Assembly (NCBI GenBank): GCA_003504855.1
Contig: DNZD01000073.1
Coordinates: forward strand, 1 to 24,649
From: Cytophagales bacterium
Lineage (GTDB): Bacteria > Bacteroidota > Bacteroidia > Cytophagales > Cyclobacteriaceae
Length of the DNA: 24,649 nucleotides
Reading direction: 5' to 3'
Below, piece by piece: positions 16,028 through 24,278 of the stretch (position 1 is the first letter of the stretch; each line of letters opens with the position of its first letter). The notes beneath the pieces were generated by a model. That model was not told the origin of the DNA. It ran no database searches and was given only the letters and a program-made list of their open reading frames with translations. A program made the position numbers and the translations under genes.

Positions 16028-16422
16028 TTCGTTTTGGATGGATGACGGTGATCGTGGCTGGCCTGATGGTGGCCGCTGTATCGCTGGGTGTAACCCTGAC
16101 CTGGTTTGAACGGCCCGGGTACTTTGAGGCCATTATTTTTTTTGTTGGCCTGGCCACGCTGATCACGTATGGGTTCACCAGCCGAAAAGTGCTTGAAGCA
16201 CCGGAGGATTTCATCAGAATATACATGACAGCTACGGTTGTTCGTATCATGCTGTTTGGTGCCGGTGTCGGCTTGATGGTTTACCTGGACACGGATGGCG
16301 CTACCGCAAACGCGATACTTTTCCTCGTTGCCTACCTGCTATTTACCATTCTTGAAGTCGCAGTTCTCTGGCAGGAAGCAAATGCCAAAAAGTCCCCGGA
16401 AAGAGGCCAAAAAGATCGGTAA
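16024..16422 (+). CDS. AtpI-like four-helix membrane protein of the atp operon
   Basis: The 132-residue protein has four hydrophobic segments (about 4-24, 34-52, 67-87 and 94-115) and a charged, lysine/glutamate-containing tail (NAKKSPERGQKDR). It starts within the stop codon of atpZ (ATGA). Size, topology and position between atpZ and atpB match the ATP-synthase-I (AtpI) type of assembly factor. Sequence similarity to named AtpI proteins is not obvious by eye, so no symbol is given. Its likely job is to help build the c-ring or insert subunit a. It ends 52 bases before atpB. Confidence 0.65.
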   Translation: MIRFGWMTVIVAGLMVAAVSLGVTLTWFERPGYFEAIIFFVGLATLITYGFTSRKVLEAPEDFIRIYMTATVVRIMLFGAGVGLMVYLDTDGATANAILFLVAYLLFTILEVAVLWQEANAKKSPERGQKDR

Positions 16423-16432
16423 TCATTTTTTT

Positions 16433-16456
16433 TTGGTCTATTTATCAATAGTTTTG
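16433..16456 (+). promoter_or_regulatory. Probable promoter for atpB and the downstream atp genes
   Basis: TAGTTTTG at 16449-16456 fits the -7 consensus. A TTG at 16433-16435 closes a nine-T run (16426-16434), with a 13-base spacer. Transcription would start about 14 bases before the GTG of atpB. The spacer is shorter than normal, so strength is uncertain. The box would let the ATP synthase core be expressed separately from the M23/bactofilin/atpZ genes. Confidence 0.45.
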
Positions 16457-16474
16457 CGGTCGATCTAAAAGACT

Positions 16475-17533
16475 GTGCAGACCTACCCCAAAAAGCGATT
16501 TTCAGTGGCAAAAACCGCGTTTTTTGCCATCTTGTTTGCTCTTGTTTCGACACCGTTTTTCCCTGCGCGGGCACAGGAAGACCACCCGGTTGATTCCTTA
16601 AAGACAGAAGCGGGTCATGGTGAAGAACTGAACGTCAGCGAGGTGATCATTGAGCACGTACTGGACAACCATGTTTGGCATTTTTTTGATGGCCACTATG
16701 GCACCGTTTTTCTCCCGGTGATTGTTCACTCAGATGCCCGCGGATTCGAAGCCTTTTCGTCAAGCCGGTTTTTCGATGAGCACCACAATCCGGTTGCCTA
16801 TAACGGATACACGCTTGAAGATAATCACATTTATCTCGAGGGCACCCCCGTGTTTGACTTATCCATAACTAAAAACGTAGCGATGTTGCTTATCAACGCT
16901 ATTCTGATTTTAGTTGTTTTTACTTCCGTAGCACGCACCTACAAGAACAATCCCGGCAAAGCTCCTTCGGGACTACAGTCCTTCATTGAGCCTATCGTAG
17001 TGTTTGTGCAGGATGAAATTGTGAAGCCCAACGTCGGTCACAAGTATGAGCGCTATCTTCCTTATTTGCTTACGCTCTTCTTCTTCATTTTGTTTGGCAA
17101 CTTGCTGGGATTGTTACCGGGAGCAGCCAACCTAACCGGGAATATTGCAGTAACACTTGTTCTTGCTGTACTCACATTCCTGATTACCAATTTTAGCGGA
17201 AATAAGAACTATTGGTCACACATCTTCTGGACGCCCGGAGTTCCCTTGTTGTTGCGTCCGCTGATTCTGCCGGTGGAAATCATAGGTATCTTCACAAAGC
17301 CGTTTGCCTTGACTATTCGTTTGTTTGTGGCCATTACTGCAGGTCACATTTTGCTACTGAGTTTGATCTGTCTGGCCTTTATTTTTCACAGCTACGTTGT
17401 TGGTATAGGTGCCTCTTTCGTGGTTCTATTTATTAACCTGATTGAATTGTTGGTTGCCGGAATTCAGGCATACGTATTTACGCTGTTCACCTCACTATAC
17501 ATTGGTATGGCGACGGCAGAAGAGCATCATTAA
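16475..17533 (+). CDS. atpB: F1Fo ATP synthase subunit a with exported N-terminal extension
   Basis: The 352-residue protein starts at GTG. Residues 1-33 form a signal peptide (FFAILFALVSTPFFPARA, then QED), and residues about 34-130 form an exported, histidine-rich region (10 His, for example EHVLDNHVWHFFDGHYG). The core begins at SITKNVAMLLINAILIL and has the usual set of five to six helices. Arg282 in FALTIRLFVAITAGH is the conserved proton-path arginine next to the c-ring, and the helix containing NLIELLVAGIQAYVF completes the channel. Subunit a conducts protons to the c-ring. The long N-terminal part is common in Bacteroidota and absent from Escherichia coli AtpB; its role is not known to me. 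atpE follows after 33 bases. Confidence 0.93.
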   Translation: MQTYPKKRFSVAKTAFFAILFALVSTPFFPARAQEDHPVDSLKTEAGHGEELNVSEVIIEHVLDNHVWHFFDGHYGTVFLPVIVHSDARGFEAFSSSRFFDEHHNPVAYNGYTLEDNHIYLEGTPVFDLSITKNVAMLLINAILILVVFTSVARTYKNNPGKAPSGLQSFIEPIVVFVQDEIVKPNVGHKYERYLPYLLTLFFFILFGNLLGLLPGAANLTGNIAVTLVLAVLTFLITNFSGNKNYWSHIFWTPGVPLLLRPLILPVEIIGIFTKPFALTIRLFVAITAGHILLLSLICLAFIFHSYVVGIGASFVVLFINLIELLVAGIQAYVFTLFTSLYIGMATAEEHH

Positions 17534-17815
<282 letters not shown>

Positions 17816-17823
17816 GAATCGGT

Positions 17824-17861
17824 AAGGAACTTGCCAGACGATGGGTCTGGTGAGTTCTTTT
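17824..17861 (+). other. Strong hairpin between atpE and atpF (attenuator or mRNA-processing element)
   Basis: GAACTTGCCAGAC (17827-17839) pairs along its whole length with GTCTGGTGAGTTC (17845-17857), counting two U-G wobbles, around a 5-base loop. The pairing extends by about three weaker pairs outward, and a TTTT run follows. It looks like a leaky terminator or a 3' stabiliser of the atpE message within the operon. atpF and the rest clearly continue downstream on the same strand. Confidence 0.7.
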
Positions 17862-17904
17862 CCCATTGACAACAAGTACTATCGGTTAGCAAACAACAGT
17901 TACT

Positions 17905-18399
17905 ATGGAATTACTTACCCCGGGCTCAGGACTCATCGTTTGGCAACTCGTTATCTTTATTGGCCTTTTTCTGCTGCTGGCAAAATATGCCTGGTCGCCG
18001 ATTCTGGGCTCATTGAAGGAGCGTGAAACATCCATTCAACAGGCACTGGATGCAGCTGAAAAAGCAAAAGCAGAAATGGCCTCCCTTAAGTCTGATAACG
18101 AGAAATTGTTGAAGGAAGCCCGCCAGGAGCGCGATAAGATCCTGAAAGAAGCCCGCGAGGCCGGCAATCGCCTGCACGATCAGGCACAGGCCGATGCCAA
18201 GAAGACGGCAGATAAGATGATTGAAGATGCCAAAGCCATTATTCAATCAGAAAAGAACGCAGCACTCCGCGACGTACGTGAGCAGGTAGCTTCATTTTCA
18301 CTGGAGATTGCCGAGAAATTGCTGAAGAAAAATTTGTCCAACGACAAGGCCCAGAAGGACCTCGTTGACGGCTATGTAAAAGACCTCAAAATGAACTAA
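17905..18399 (+). CDS. atpF: F1Fo ATP synthase subunit b
   Basis: The 164-residue protein has one N-terminal membrane helix (about 9-30, GLIVWQLVIFIGLFLLLAKYAW) and then a long charged helix (35-140, ERETSIQQALDAAEKAKAEM and on). This is the peripheral-stalk architecture that holds the alpha3beta3 head against rotation. Length and the SPILGSLKERE block after the membrane helix are standard. It is a single b-type gene with no b' copy nearby. atpH follows 4 bases after its stop, so the stalk subunits are translated side by side. Confidence 0.95.
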   Translation: MELLTPGSGLIVWQLVIFIGLFLLLAKYAWSPILGSLKERETSIQQALDAAEKAKAEMASLKSDNEKLLKEARQERDKILKEAREAGNRLHDQAQADAKKTADKMIEDAKAIIQSEKNAALRDVREQVASFSLEIAEKLLKKNLSNDKAQKDLVDGYVKDLKMN

Positions 18400-18403
18400 A
18401 GTC

Positions 18404-18958
18404 ATGGCCGATTCGCGCGTTGCATCGAGGTATGTGAAGTCTTTGCTCGGCCTGGCGGTCGAAAGGGGCGTTTTGGAGGAAGTCCACAAGGACATGAACC
18501 TCTTTACTTCTCTTTGCAAAGAGAACAGGGCGTTCACCATGATGCTGAGAAGCCCGGTGATCCGGCACGAAAAGAAAAAGGCTGTACTGGACAAGATCTT
18601 TACAGGCAAGGTGAATGCATTGACCCTGGCCATTATTGATATCATTACACGCAAGAACCGGGAGCCCATTCTGCCGGCGATTGCCGCTGAATTTCACAAC
18701 GCGTACAATGAATACAAAGGAATTGGTGAAGCGCAGGTGACCACTACCATCGCGATGGATAAGGAACTGCGCGCCAGCCTTGAGGCAATTGTGAAAAAAC
18801 TCAGCAATAAACAACAGGTTGAAATTAAGGAACACATCGACCCTTCCCTGATTGGCGGATTTGTCCTCCATGTTGGCGATCGTCAGATCGACGCATCGGT
18901 AAAGGGGAAGCTCAAGGTGTTGAGCCTGAAGTTTAACGAGAATTATTTTGCGAAATAA
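18404..18958 (+). CDS. atpH: F1Fo ATP synthase subunit delta
   Basis: The 184-residue soluble protein has the OSCP/delta layout. A helical N-terminal domain (about 1-105: SRVASRYVKSLLGLAVERG, MLRSPVIRHEKKKAVLDKIF) binds the tip of the alpha subunits. The C-terminal domain ends in IDPSLIGGFVLHVGDRQIDASVKGKL, the most conserved block of the family. It links the F1 head to subunit b. The gene sits 4 bases after atpF and 43 bases before atpA, as in most atpBEFHAG operons. Confidence 0.95.
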   Translation: MADSRVASRYVKSLLGLAVERGVLEEVHKDMNLFTSLCKENRAFTMMLRSPVIRHEKKKAVLDKIFTGKVNALTLAIIDIITRKNREPILPAIAAEFHNAYNEYKGIGEAQVTTTIAMDKELRASLEAIVKKLSNKQQVEIKEHIDPSLIGGFVLHVGDRQIDASVKGKLKVLSLKFNENYFAK

Positions 18959-19001
18959 CAATAGCATTTACCCACGAACCACGCGTAACGACTAAAGAAC
19001 T

Positions 19002-20576
19002 ATGGCAGAGATCAGACCCGAAGAAGTTTCCGCAATATTGCGCGAACAACTTTCACAATCCCGCACCGAAGCTGAGTTGGAAGAAGTAGGCACCGTGCTC
19101 ACCATCGGTGACGGTGTAGCTCGTATTTATGGCCTCACCAAGGCACAGGCCGGCGAGTTGATCCAATTTGAAAACGGACTGCGTGCCCTTATCCTGAACC
19201 TGGAAGAGGACAACGTAGGAGCGGTATTGCTCGGAGACCCACAGGGTATCAAAGAAGGCGCGATTGTAAAACGCACTGGCCAGATTGCCAACATTAAAGT
19301 TGGTGATGGTTTGCTCGGCCGCGTAGTGGATACCCTTGCCAAGCCGATTGATGGCAAAGGCCCTGTAACCGGTGACCTCTATGAGATGCCCCTGGAGCGC
19401 AAAGCACCCGGCGTTATCTACCGTCAGCCGGTGAATGAGCCCCTTCAGACGGGTATTAAGGCCATTGACTCCATGATCCCCATCGGTCGTGGTCAGCGTG
19501 AATTGATCATTGGTGACCGCCAGACGGGTAAGACTGCGGTGGCTATCGATACAATCATCAATCAAAAGGAATTTTACGAAGCTGGTAAGCCGGTTTACTG
19601 TATCTATGTAGCCATCGGGCAGAAAGCATCTACCGTAGCGGTGGTTGCATCTACCCTGGAGAAGGCCGGTGCATTGCCGTACACAGTTATCGTTTCTGCA
19701 TCAGCATCAGATCCGGCGCCTATGCAGTTCTTTGCTCCGTTTACCGGTGCAGCCATTGGTGAATTTTTCCGCGATACCGGTCGTCCTGCCCTGGTAATCT
19801 ATGATGACCTTTCGAAGCAGGCTGTTTCATATCGTGAAGTGTCACTGTTGTTGCGTCGTCCCCCTGGCCGTGAAGCCTATCCGGGAGATGTGTTCTATTT
19901 GCACTCCCGCTTGCTGGAACGTGCCGCCAAGGTGATCAACAACGATGAGTTGGCGAAACAGATGAATGATCTTCCGCCATCCATTAAGCATTTGGTAAAA
20001 GGAGGCGGATCATTGACAGCCCTCCCCATCATCGAGACACAGGCCAATGACGTATCTGCCTATATCCCGACCAACGTAATTTCAATTACGGATGGTCAGA
20101 TATTCCTCGAGACGAACCTCTTCAACTCAGGTATTCGCCCTGCTATTAACGTGGGTATTTCGGTATCCCGCGTAGGTGGTTCAGCCCAGATCAAGTCAAT
20201 GAAGAAAGTGGCAGGAACCCTTAAACTGGATCAGGCCCAGTTTCGTGAATTGGAAGCCTTCTCCAAATTTGGTTCTGACCTTGACGCCTCGACCAAATTG
20301 ACCATTGAACGTGGTCGTCGTAATACGGAGGTGTTGAAGCAGCCGCAATATCAACCTGTGCCGGTAGAGGAGCAGGTGGCTATCCTTACAGCTTCTACCC
20401 GTGGTTATCTGGATAAGGTACCGGTTAACAAAGTGAAGGATTTCGAGAAGAACTTCCTCGAATTGATGCGTACCCAACACAAAGGTATCCTTAACAATTT
20501 CAAGGCGGGTAAACTGGACGACGCTGATCTAGAAACCTTGAAGAAGGTAGCACTGGATCTGGCTGGATCTTTCTAA
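19002..20576 (+). CDS. atpA: F1Fo ATP synthase subunit alpha
   Basis: The 524-residue protein has an N-terminal beta-barrel (to about 95), then the nucleotide domain with P-loop GDRQTGKT (171-178), IYDDLSKQA (267-275), and the arginine finger Arg390 in [11 protein letters not shown]. The last reaches into the catalytic beta site. The C-terminal helical domain ends in VALDLAGSF. Alpha carries the non-catalytic nucleotide sites and alternates with beta in the head. The length is slightly above the Escherichia coli value. The ATG follows an A-rich leader. The catalytic partner atpD is not in this window. Confidence 0.97.
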   Translation: MAEIRPEEVSAILREQLSQSRTEAELEEVGTVLTIGDGVARIYGLTKAQAGELIQFENGLRALILNLEEDNVGAVLLGDPQGIKEGAIVKRTGQIANIKVGDGLLGRVVDTLAKPIDGKGPVTGDLYEMPLERKAPGVIYRQPVNEPLQTGIKAIDSMIPIGRGQRELIIGDRQTGKTAVAIDTIINQKEFYEAGKPVYCIYVAIGQKASTVAVVASTLEKAGALPYTVIVSASASDPAPMQFFAPFTGAAIGEFFRDTGRPALVIYDDLSKQAVSYREVSLLLRRPPGREAYPGDVFYLHSRLLERAAKVINNDELAKQMNDLPPSIKHLVKGGGSLTALPIIETQANDVSAYIPTNVISITDGQIFLETNLFNSGIRPAINVGISVSRVGGSAQIKSMKKVAGTLKLDQAQFRELEAFSKFGSDLDASTKLTIERGRRNTEVLKQPQYQPVPVEEQVAILTASTRGYLDKVPVNKVKDFEKNFLELMRTQHKGILNNFKAGKLDDADLETLKKVALDLAGSF

Positions 20577-20597
20577 CGACAAACAGGAGAAGCAGCT

Positions 20598-21470
20598 ATG
20601 GCGAGCTTAAAGGAAGTAAAGACGCGAATCAGTTCGGTGACGAGCACGCAGCAGATTACCAAAGCCATGAAAATGGTGGCGGCTGCCAAGTTGCGCAAGT
20701 CACAGGAGCGTATCATGCAAATGCGTCCTTTTGCACAGAAGATGACTGCTGTTGTACAGAACCTTTCATCCGGACAGGATACTGAAAGTTGGTACAGCAA
20801 GGTGCGCAAACAAGAGCGTGTCGCCGTTGTCGTGATAACCTCTGATCGCGGACTTTGCGGATCGTTTAATTCGACTGTAGTAAAGAGCGTGCTCCGTTTG
20901 CTGGAAGAAAAGTATTCGGCAGCTTATGCCAACAAAAAAGTAACCATCATCCCCATTGGCAAGAAGGGCTTTGAATTTTTTGGCAAGCGCCAGATGCCCA
21001 TGATTGTCGACTATGTGGAATTGTTTCATGGCTTGTCGTACGAAAAGGCAAGCAAGGTGGGTGACCACCTGATCGACGCATTCCGCAAGGGTGAATTTGA
21101 TCGCATTGACATCGTGTACAATCAGTTTAAGAATGTGGCAACGCAAATTCTTGTGACGGAGCAATTTCTCCCCGTGACCCCGCCAGCAAAAGCCAAAAAG
21201 CAGGATACTGATTATATTTTCCAACCTAACCAGGCGGAGATCTTATCCGGCTTAATACCGAAAGCGCTGAAGGTACAGTTGTACAAGGCTGTACTGGACT
21301 CCAATGCTTCTGAGAACGGAGCCCGGATGACGGCCATGGACAAGGCAACGGAAAATGCCGGTGAACTTATCAAAGACCTGAAGCTGATGTATAACCGGAC
21401 ACGCCAGGCGGCCATCACCAAGGAGATTCTTGAGATTGTGGCCGGGGCCGAAGCGCTGAAGGGTTCATAA
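20598..21470 (+). CDS. atpG: F1Fo ATP synthase subunit gamma
   Basis: The 290-residue protein has the two long coiled-coil helices that form the rotor shaft. The N-terminal one begins ASLKEVKTRISSVTSTQQIT and KAMKMVAAAKLRK; the C-terminal one contains ARMTAMDKATENAGELIKDL and NRTRQAAITKEILEIVAGA. Between them is the Rossmann-like domain with VVITSDRGLCGSFNS. It connects the c-ring to the catalytic head. It is the last gene of the operon: a strong terminator follows 20 bases later, with no atpD or atpC after it. Confidence 0.96.
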   Translation: MASLKEVKTRISSVTSTQQITKAMKMVAAAKLRKSQERIMQMRPFAQKMTAVVQNLSSGQDTESWYSKVRKQERVAVVVITSDRGLCGSFNSTVVKSVLRLLEEKYSAAYANKKVTIIPIGKKGFEFFGKRQMPMIVDYVELFHGLSYEKASKVGDHLIDAFRKGEFDRIDIVYNQFKNVATQILVTEQFLPVTPPAKAKKQDTDYIFQPNQAEILSGLIPKALKVQLYKAVLDSNASENGARMTAMDKATENAGELIKDLKLMYNRTRQAAITKEILEIVAGAEALKGS

Positions 21471-21490
21471 CAAGTAACAGCCGTTAACGG

Positions 21491-21519
21491 AAAGCCTGTT
21501 CGTGTGAGCAGGCTTTTTT
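21491..21519 (+). terminator. Intrinsic terminator of the atp operon
   Basis: AAAGCCTGTTC (21491-21501) pairs with GAGCAGGCTTT (21506-21516) with one wobble around a GTGT loop, followed by a T-run to 21519. It ends the operon after atpG and isolates the UbiA-like gene. Confidence 0.88.
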
Positions 21520-21535
21520 ATTTAGCTTCAAACCT

Positions 21536-22360
21536 ATGAAGGGTGGGTATGCGTGGCGGGTGATATCCCTGACCAGTATTGATGTTGCGGTTGGCGCTGT
21601 TGTTTCTGCCAGTGTCGCCATGCATCTCAGAGGAGTTGTGATTGACGCAGTAATCCTGACGGTCATGGGACTTACGGTTTGGATTATTTATGCGATTGAC
21701 CACCTGATGGACATATGGAAGTTGGTGAACCCTGCCTCATCTGAACGTCATGTGTTTTTTCAGCAATATGCTACCGTGCTTACGCGCCTGATGGCGTTCC
21801 TGCTGTTTGTCGATGGACTGCTGGTGCTCTGGCTTCCGGTACGCGTTGTTGTGGGTGGTGCCCTTGTTGGCGCCGTTTCTCTGTTGTACCTGCTGATGCA
21901 ACATCGCCTGCATTGGGTAAAGGAGATTTTTGGTGCCTTTCTGTTTACAGCGGGTACATGGCTTCCGTCCATGGCATTGGGTTCAACCGGAATCCGGGTG
22001 GTGGACTATTTTGCGATAGTTATATTCCTCCTGATCGCCTTATTGAACTTACTTGTTTTTTCCAGGCATGACGAACAAGAAGATCGCTCAGATCAGCGGA
22101 CCTCAGCGGCAACTCAGCTTGGCAGAGGACAGCTGGACCAGTGGATAAGGCTCGTGTGGATTTTACAGATATTAATTTGTTTGATTGCCTGGTATAATTT
22201 CAAGTATGTTGAAGAATTATGGGTTCTGTATGTCATGAATATGCTGCTGTTGATAGTAGACATATTCGAGCCGGTTTTGAAGAGATGGCAGTTATATCGG
22301 ATAGCAGCGGATGCCGTATTTTGGTTACCGGGTGCTTTTTTTCTGGTTCTGGTGCATTAA
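21536..22360 (+). CDS. UbiA-superfamily-like polytopic membrane protein
   Basis: The 274-residue protein has about eight or nine hydrophobic segments. Two acidic motifs sit where UbiA prenyltransferases bind Mg-diphosphate. One is D55-HLM-D59, after a membrane segment ending VWIIYAI. The other is D179-EQE-D183 with D186, after a helix ending NLLVFSRH and followed by ATQLG, recalling the second Asp-rich loop. This suggests transfer of a polyprenyl group to an aromatic or other acceptor within the membrane. The first motif lacks the usual leading Asn-Asp, and the overall match is loose, so substrate and even activity are open. The start ATG (21536) lies 16 bases after the atp terminator. No TAnnTTTG box is visible, and no quinone or heme A gene is adjacent. 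Confidence 0.55.
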   Translation: MKGGYAWRVISLTSIDVAVGAVVSASVAMHLRGVVIDAVILTVMGLTVWIIYAIDHLMDIWKLVNPASSERHVFFQQYATVLTRLMAFLLFVDGLLVLWLPVRVVVGGALVGAVSLLYLLMQHRLHWVKEIFGAFLFTAGTWLPSMALGSTGIRVVDYFAIVIFLLIALLNLLVFSRHDEQEDRSDQRTSAATQLGRGQLDQWIRLVWILQILICLIAWYNFKYVEELWVLYVMNMLLLIVDIFEPVLKRWQLYRIAADAVFWLPGAFFLVLVH

Positions 22361-22451
22361 TGGCTTTATTCAACGGCCATTGCATTGAATTTTGTTGTCT
22401 TTATTACATCCACCCCGTACTGGCGTGGAGATCAGCTACTTTTACATTGAT

Positions 22452-24254
22452 ATGGGTGCTGGTGTCGTTGAGTCGCAACAGATAATAGATCATCTACCTG
22501 TCGTGGTATTTGAGTACACATTCTTTGGGGATGGCAGGCGCGATTTTACTTACCTAAGCCCCCGAAGCGAGGAATTACTCGGTGTTGACCCAAGGGTACT
22601 TTTGCGAGGAACCCTTTCTATGGAGAGTTTTATCCATCCGGATGACTGGCCTGCTTTTCAACTGAACCTGGCGACCAGTACAGAGCGTATGGCTGAATTC
22701 CGGTGGCGAGGTCGTTGTAAAGGCAAGCGAGGGTATATCTGGATTGATGCACAAGGATCTCCTGTACAATTGGAGGGTCACCGGTTGGTATATCGGGGAA
22801 TTTTTTCTGACATCACCGAGCAAAAATTACTGGAGCAGCAATACACCGAGTTGGTTAATCAAATGCCAGTGGGGGTTGCCATCCATGCTGATGGAGTACT
22901 CAAGTTTGTCAATCCGGCAGCAAGTCAGATGATTGGCGCAACGCGACCTGAGGAGTTGATTGGCATGGATATCCGCAGGTTTGTACATCCGTCGCATTGG
23001 GATATTGTAGCCAGGCGTACCCAGAATGCCATGTCCGGCAAGAAAGAAGACGCCATTGAACTGAAATACGTGCGGCTGGATGGATCCTTACTGGAAGTGG
23101 AGGCTGCTGCCCACCCCTATGTTTTCCAGGGAGAGCCCGCTGTTCAGATTATTTTCAATGACATTGGAGAGCGTAAGAAAGCTGAAGCCCGAATTCGTAA
23201 GACCGAGACCCTCTTCTATCAGTTGTTTAAGAATACACCCATCGCGGTGGCGCTTCTGAATGAAGATGGGAATGTTTCGCAAATTAACCCTGGATTTACG
23301 GAGTTGTTCAACTTTGAACAGCATGAATTGGTGAATCACAGCCTGAATGAATTTATTGTTCCCGCCGATCGGATAGAAGAAGCAGAGCAGGTAAATACCC
23401 AGATTCGAAATAACCAGGTGGTGAGACTCGAAACCCGGCGAAGAAAGAAAGACGGAAAACTGATACCCGTAATTATCTATGGTGTTTCCGTAATGCAGGA
23501 GGATAGAACCTTGGGTATTTTTGGTATGTATGTAGATATCTCCGAGCGAAAGAAGGTGGAGGAGGAACTGGAGATTCGTAATGTGGAGTTGGACAACTTC
23601 GTCTATAAGGTCTCCCACGACTTGCGGGCGCCGTTGTCGTCCGTGTTGGGACTGACACACCTGGCATCTATTCCGGGAAATGATGACAATTTATTGGAGT
23701 ACATGACCTTGATAGGGCAAAAAGCCCAGCAGCTAGACCGATTCATCAGCGATGTGCTTAGCCATTCCAAGAATCTCAAGATGGCCCTGAAGGTTGAGCC
23801 TGTTGACTTTGAAGGACTGATCACCCGCACTTTTTCAGATCTTCATTTTCTCAAGGGTGCTGAAACAGTTGAAAAGACTATTCGTATTTCTGGCGAGTCA
23901 TTTTATAGTGATCCCTGGCGTATCGCTGAAGTATTCCGCAACCTGGTGTCAAATGCCATCAAGTACAGAAGGCTGGATGAACCCGCCACACGCATTATGA
24001 TTCACGTTGAGATTGGGGCGGGCGAATGTCACATCACCTTTGCAGACAACGGTATTGGAATTGCTCCTGAGCGGCTGGAGAAGATTTTTGATATGTTTTA
24101 CCGTGCCAGCGATCAATCGGATGGAAGTGGCCTGGGATTGTATATTGTAAGGAATGCCATCGAAAAGTTGGGAGGTACCATCGTGGTGGAAAGCGAGGAG
24201 GGGAATGGTACAAGTTTTAAAATCCGCCTTCCGGACCAGCGCCTTTCGAAATAA
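22452..24254 (+). CDS. Soluble histidine kinase with three PAS domains
   Basis: The ATG at 22452 gives 600 residues; the frame extends to a TTG at 22392 that would add 20 poorly conserved residues. Numbering from the ATG: PAS1 at about 10-125 (ends YRGIFSDITEQ), PAS2 at 130-245 (ends IIFNDIGERKKAE), PAS3 at 250-372 (ends GMYVDISERKKVEEEL), dimerisation/phosphoacceptor at 380-445 with His389 in VSHDLRAPLSSVLGL, and ATPase at 485-597. The ATPase has the N box (Asn501 in RNLVSNAIKY), G1 DNGIGIAPE, F box IFDMFYR and G2 GSGLGLYIV. There is no membrane segment, so it senses an internal cue or acts in a cytoplasmic relay. There is no receiver domain and no response regulator beside it, so the partner is unknown. 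All residues needed for autophosphorylation are present. Confidence 0.9.
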   Translation: MGAGVVESQQIIDHLPVVVFEYTFFGDGRRDFTYLSPRSEELLGVDPRVLLRGTLSMESFIHPDDWPAFQLNLATSTERMAEFRWRGRCKGKRGYIWIDAQGSPVQLEGHRLVYRGIFSDITEQKLLEQQYTELVNQMPVGVAIHADGVLKFVNPAASQMIGATRPEELIGMDIRRFVHPSHWDIVARRTQNAMSGKKEDAIELKYVRLDGSLLEVEAAAHPYVFQGEPAVQIIFNDIGERKKAEARIRKTETLFYQLFKNTPIAVALLNEDGNVSQINPGFTELFNFEQHELVNHSLNEFIVPADRIEEAEQVNTQIRNNQVVRLETRRRKKDGKLIPVIIYGVSVMQEDRTLGIFGMYVDISERKKVEEELEIRNVELDNFVYKVSHDLRAPLSSVLGLTHLASIPGNDDNLLEYMTLIGQKAQQLDRFISDVLSHSKNLKMALKVEPVDFEGLITRTFSDLHFLKGAETVEKTIRISGESFYSDPWRIAEVFRNLVSNAIKYRRLDEPATRIMIHVEIGAGECHITFADNGIGIAPERLEKIFDMFYRASDQSDGSGLGLYIVRNAIEKLGGTIVVESEEGNGTSFKIRLPDQRLSK

Positions 24255-24258
24255 CCCG

Positions 24259-24266
24259 TATCTTGG
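24259..24266 (+). promoter_or_regulatory. Weak TAnnTTTG-like box before the last gene
   Basis: TATCTTGG differs in one base from the -7 consensus and ends 12 bases before the ATG at 24279. It could drive the GNAT-like gene separately from the kinase gene. The evidence is slight. Confidence 0.22.
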
Positions 24267-24278
24267 CGGGATTGGATT

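Noticed and set aside
18386..18967. 193-codon open frame on the - strand spanning atpH
   Set aside because: It covers the whole of atpH in antisense, and its composition shows no domain. It is a shadow of the conserved delta-subunit gene.
22392..22451. TTG at 22392 as start of the histidine kinase
   Set aside because: The 20 added residues show no PAS or signal character, and an ATG follows shortly before PAS1.
24255..24278. CCCG/CGGG inverted repeat after the kinase gene as a terminator
   Set aside because: The stem is only 4 bp with an 8-base loop and no T-run.
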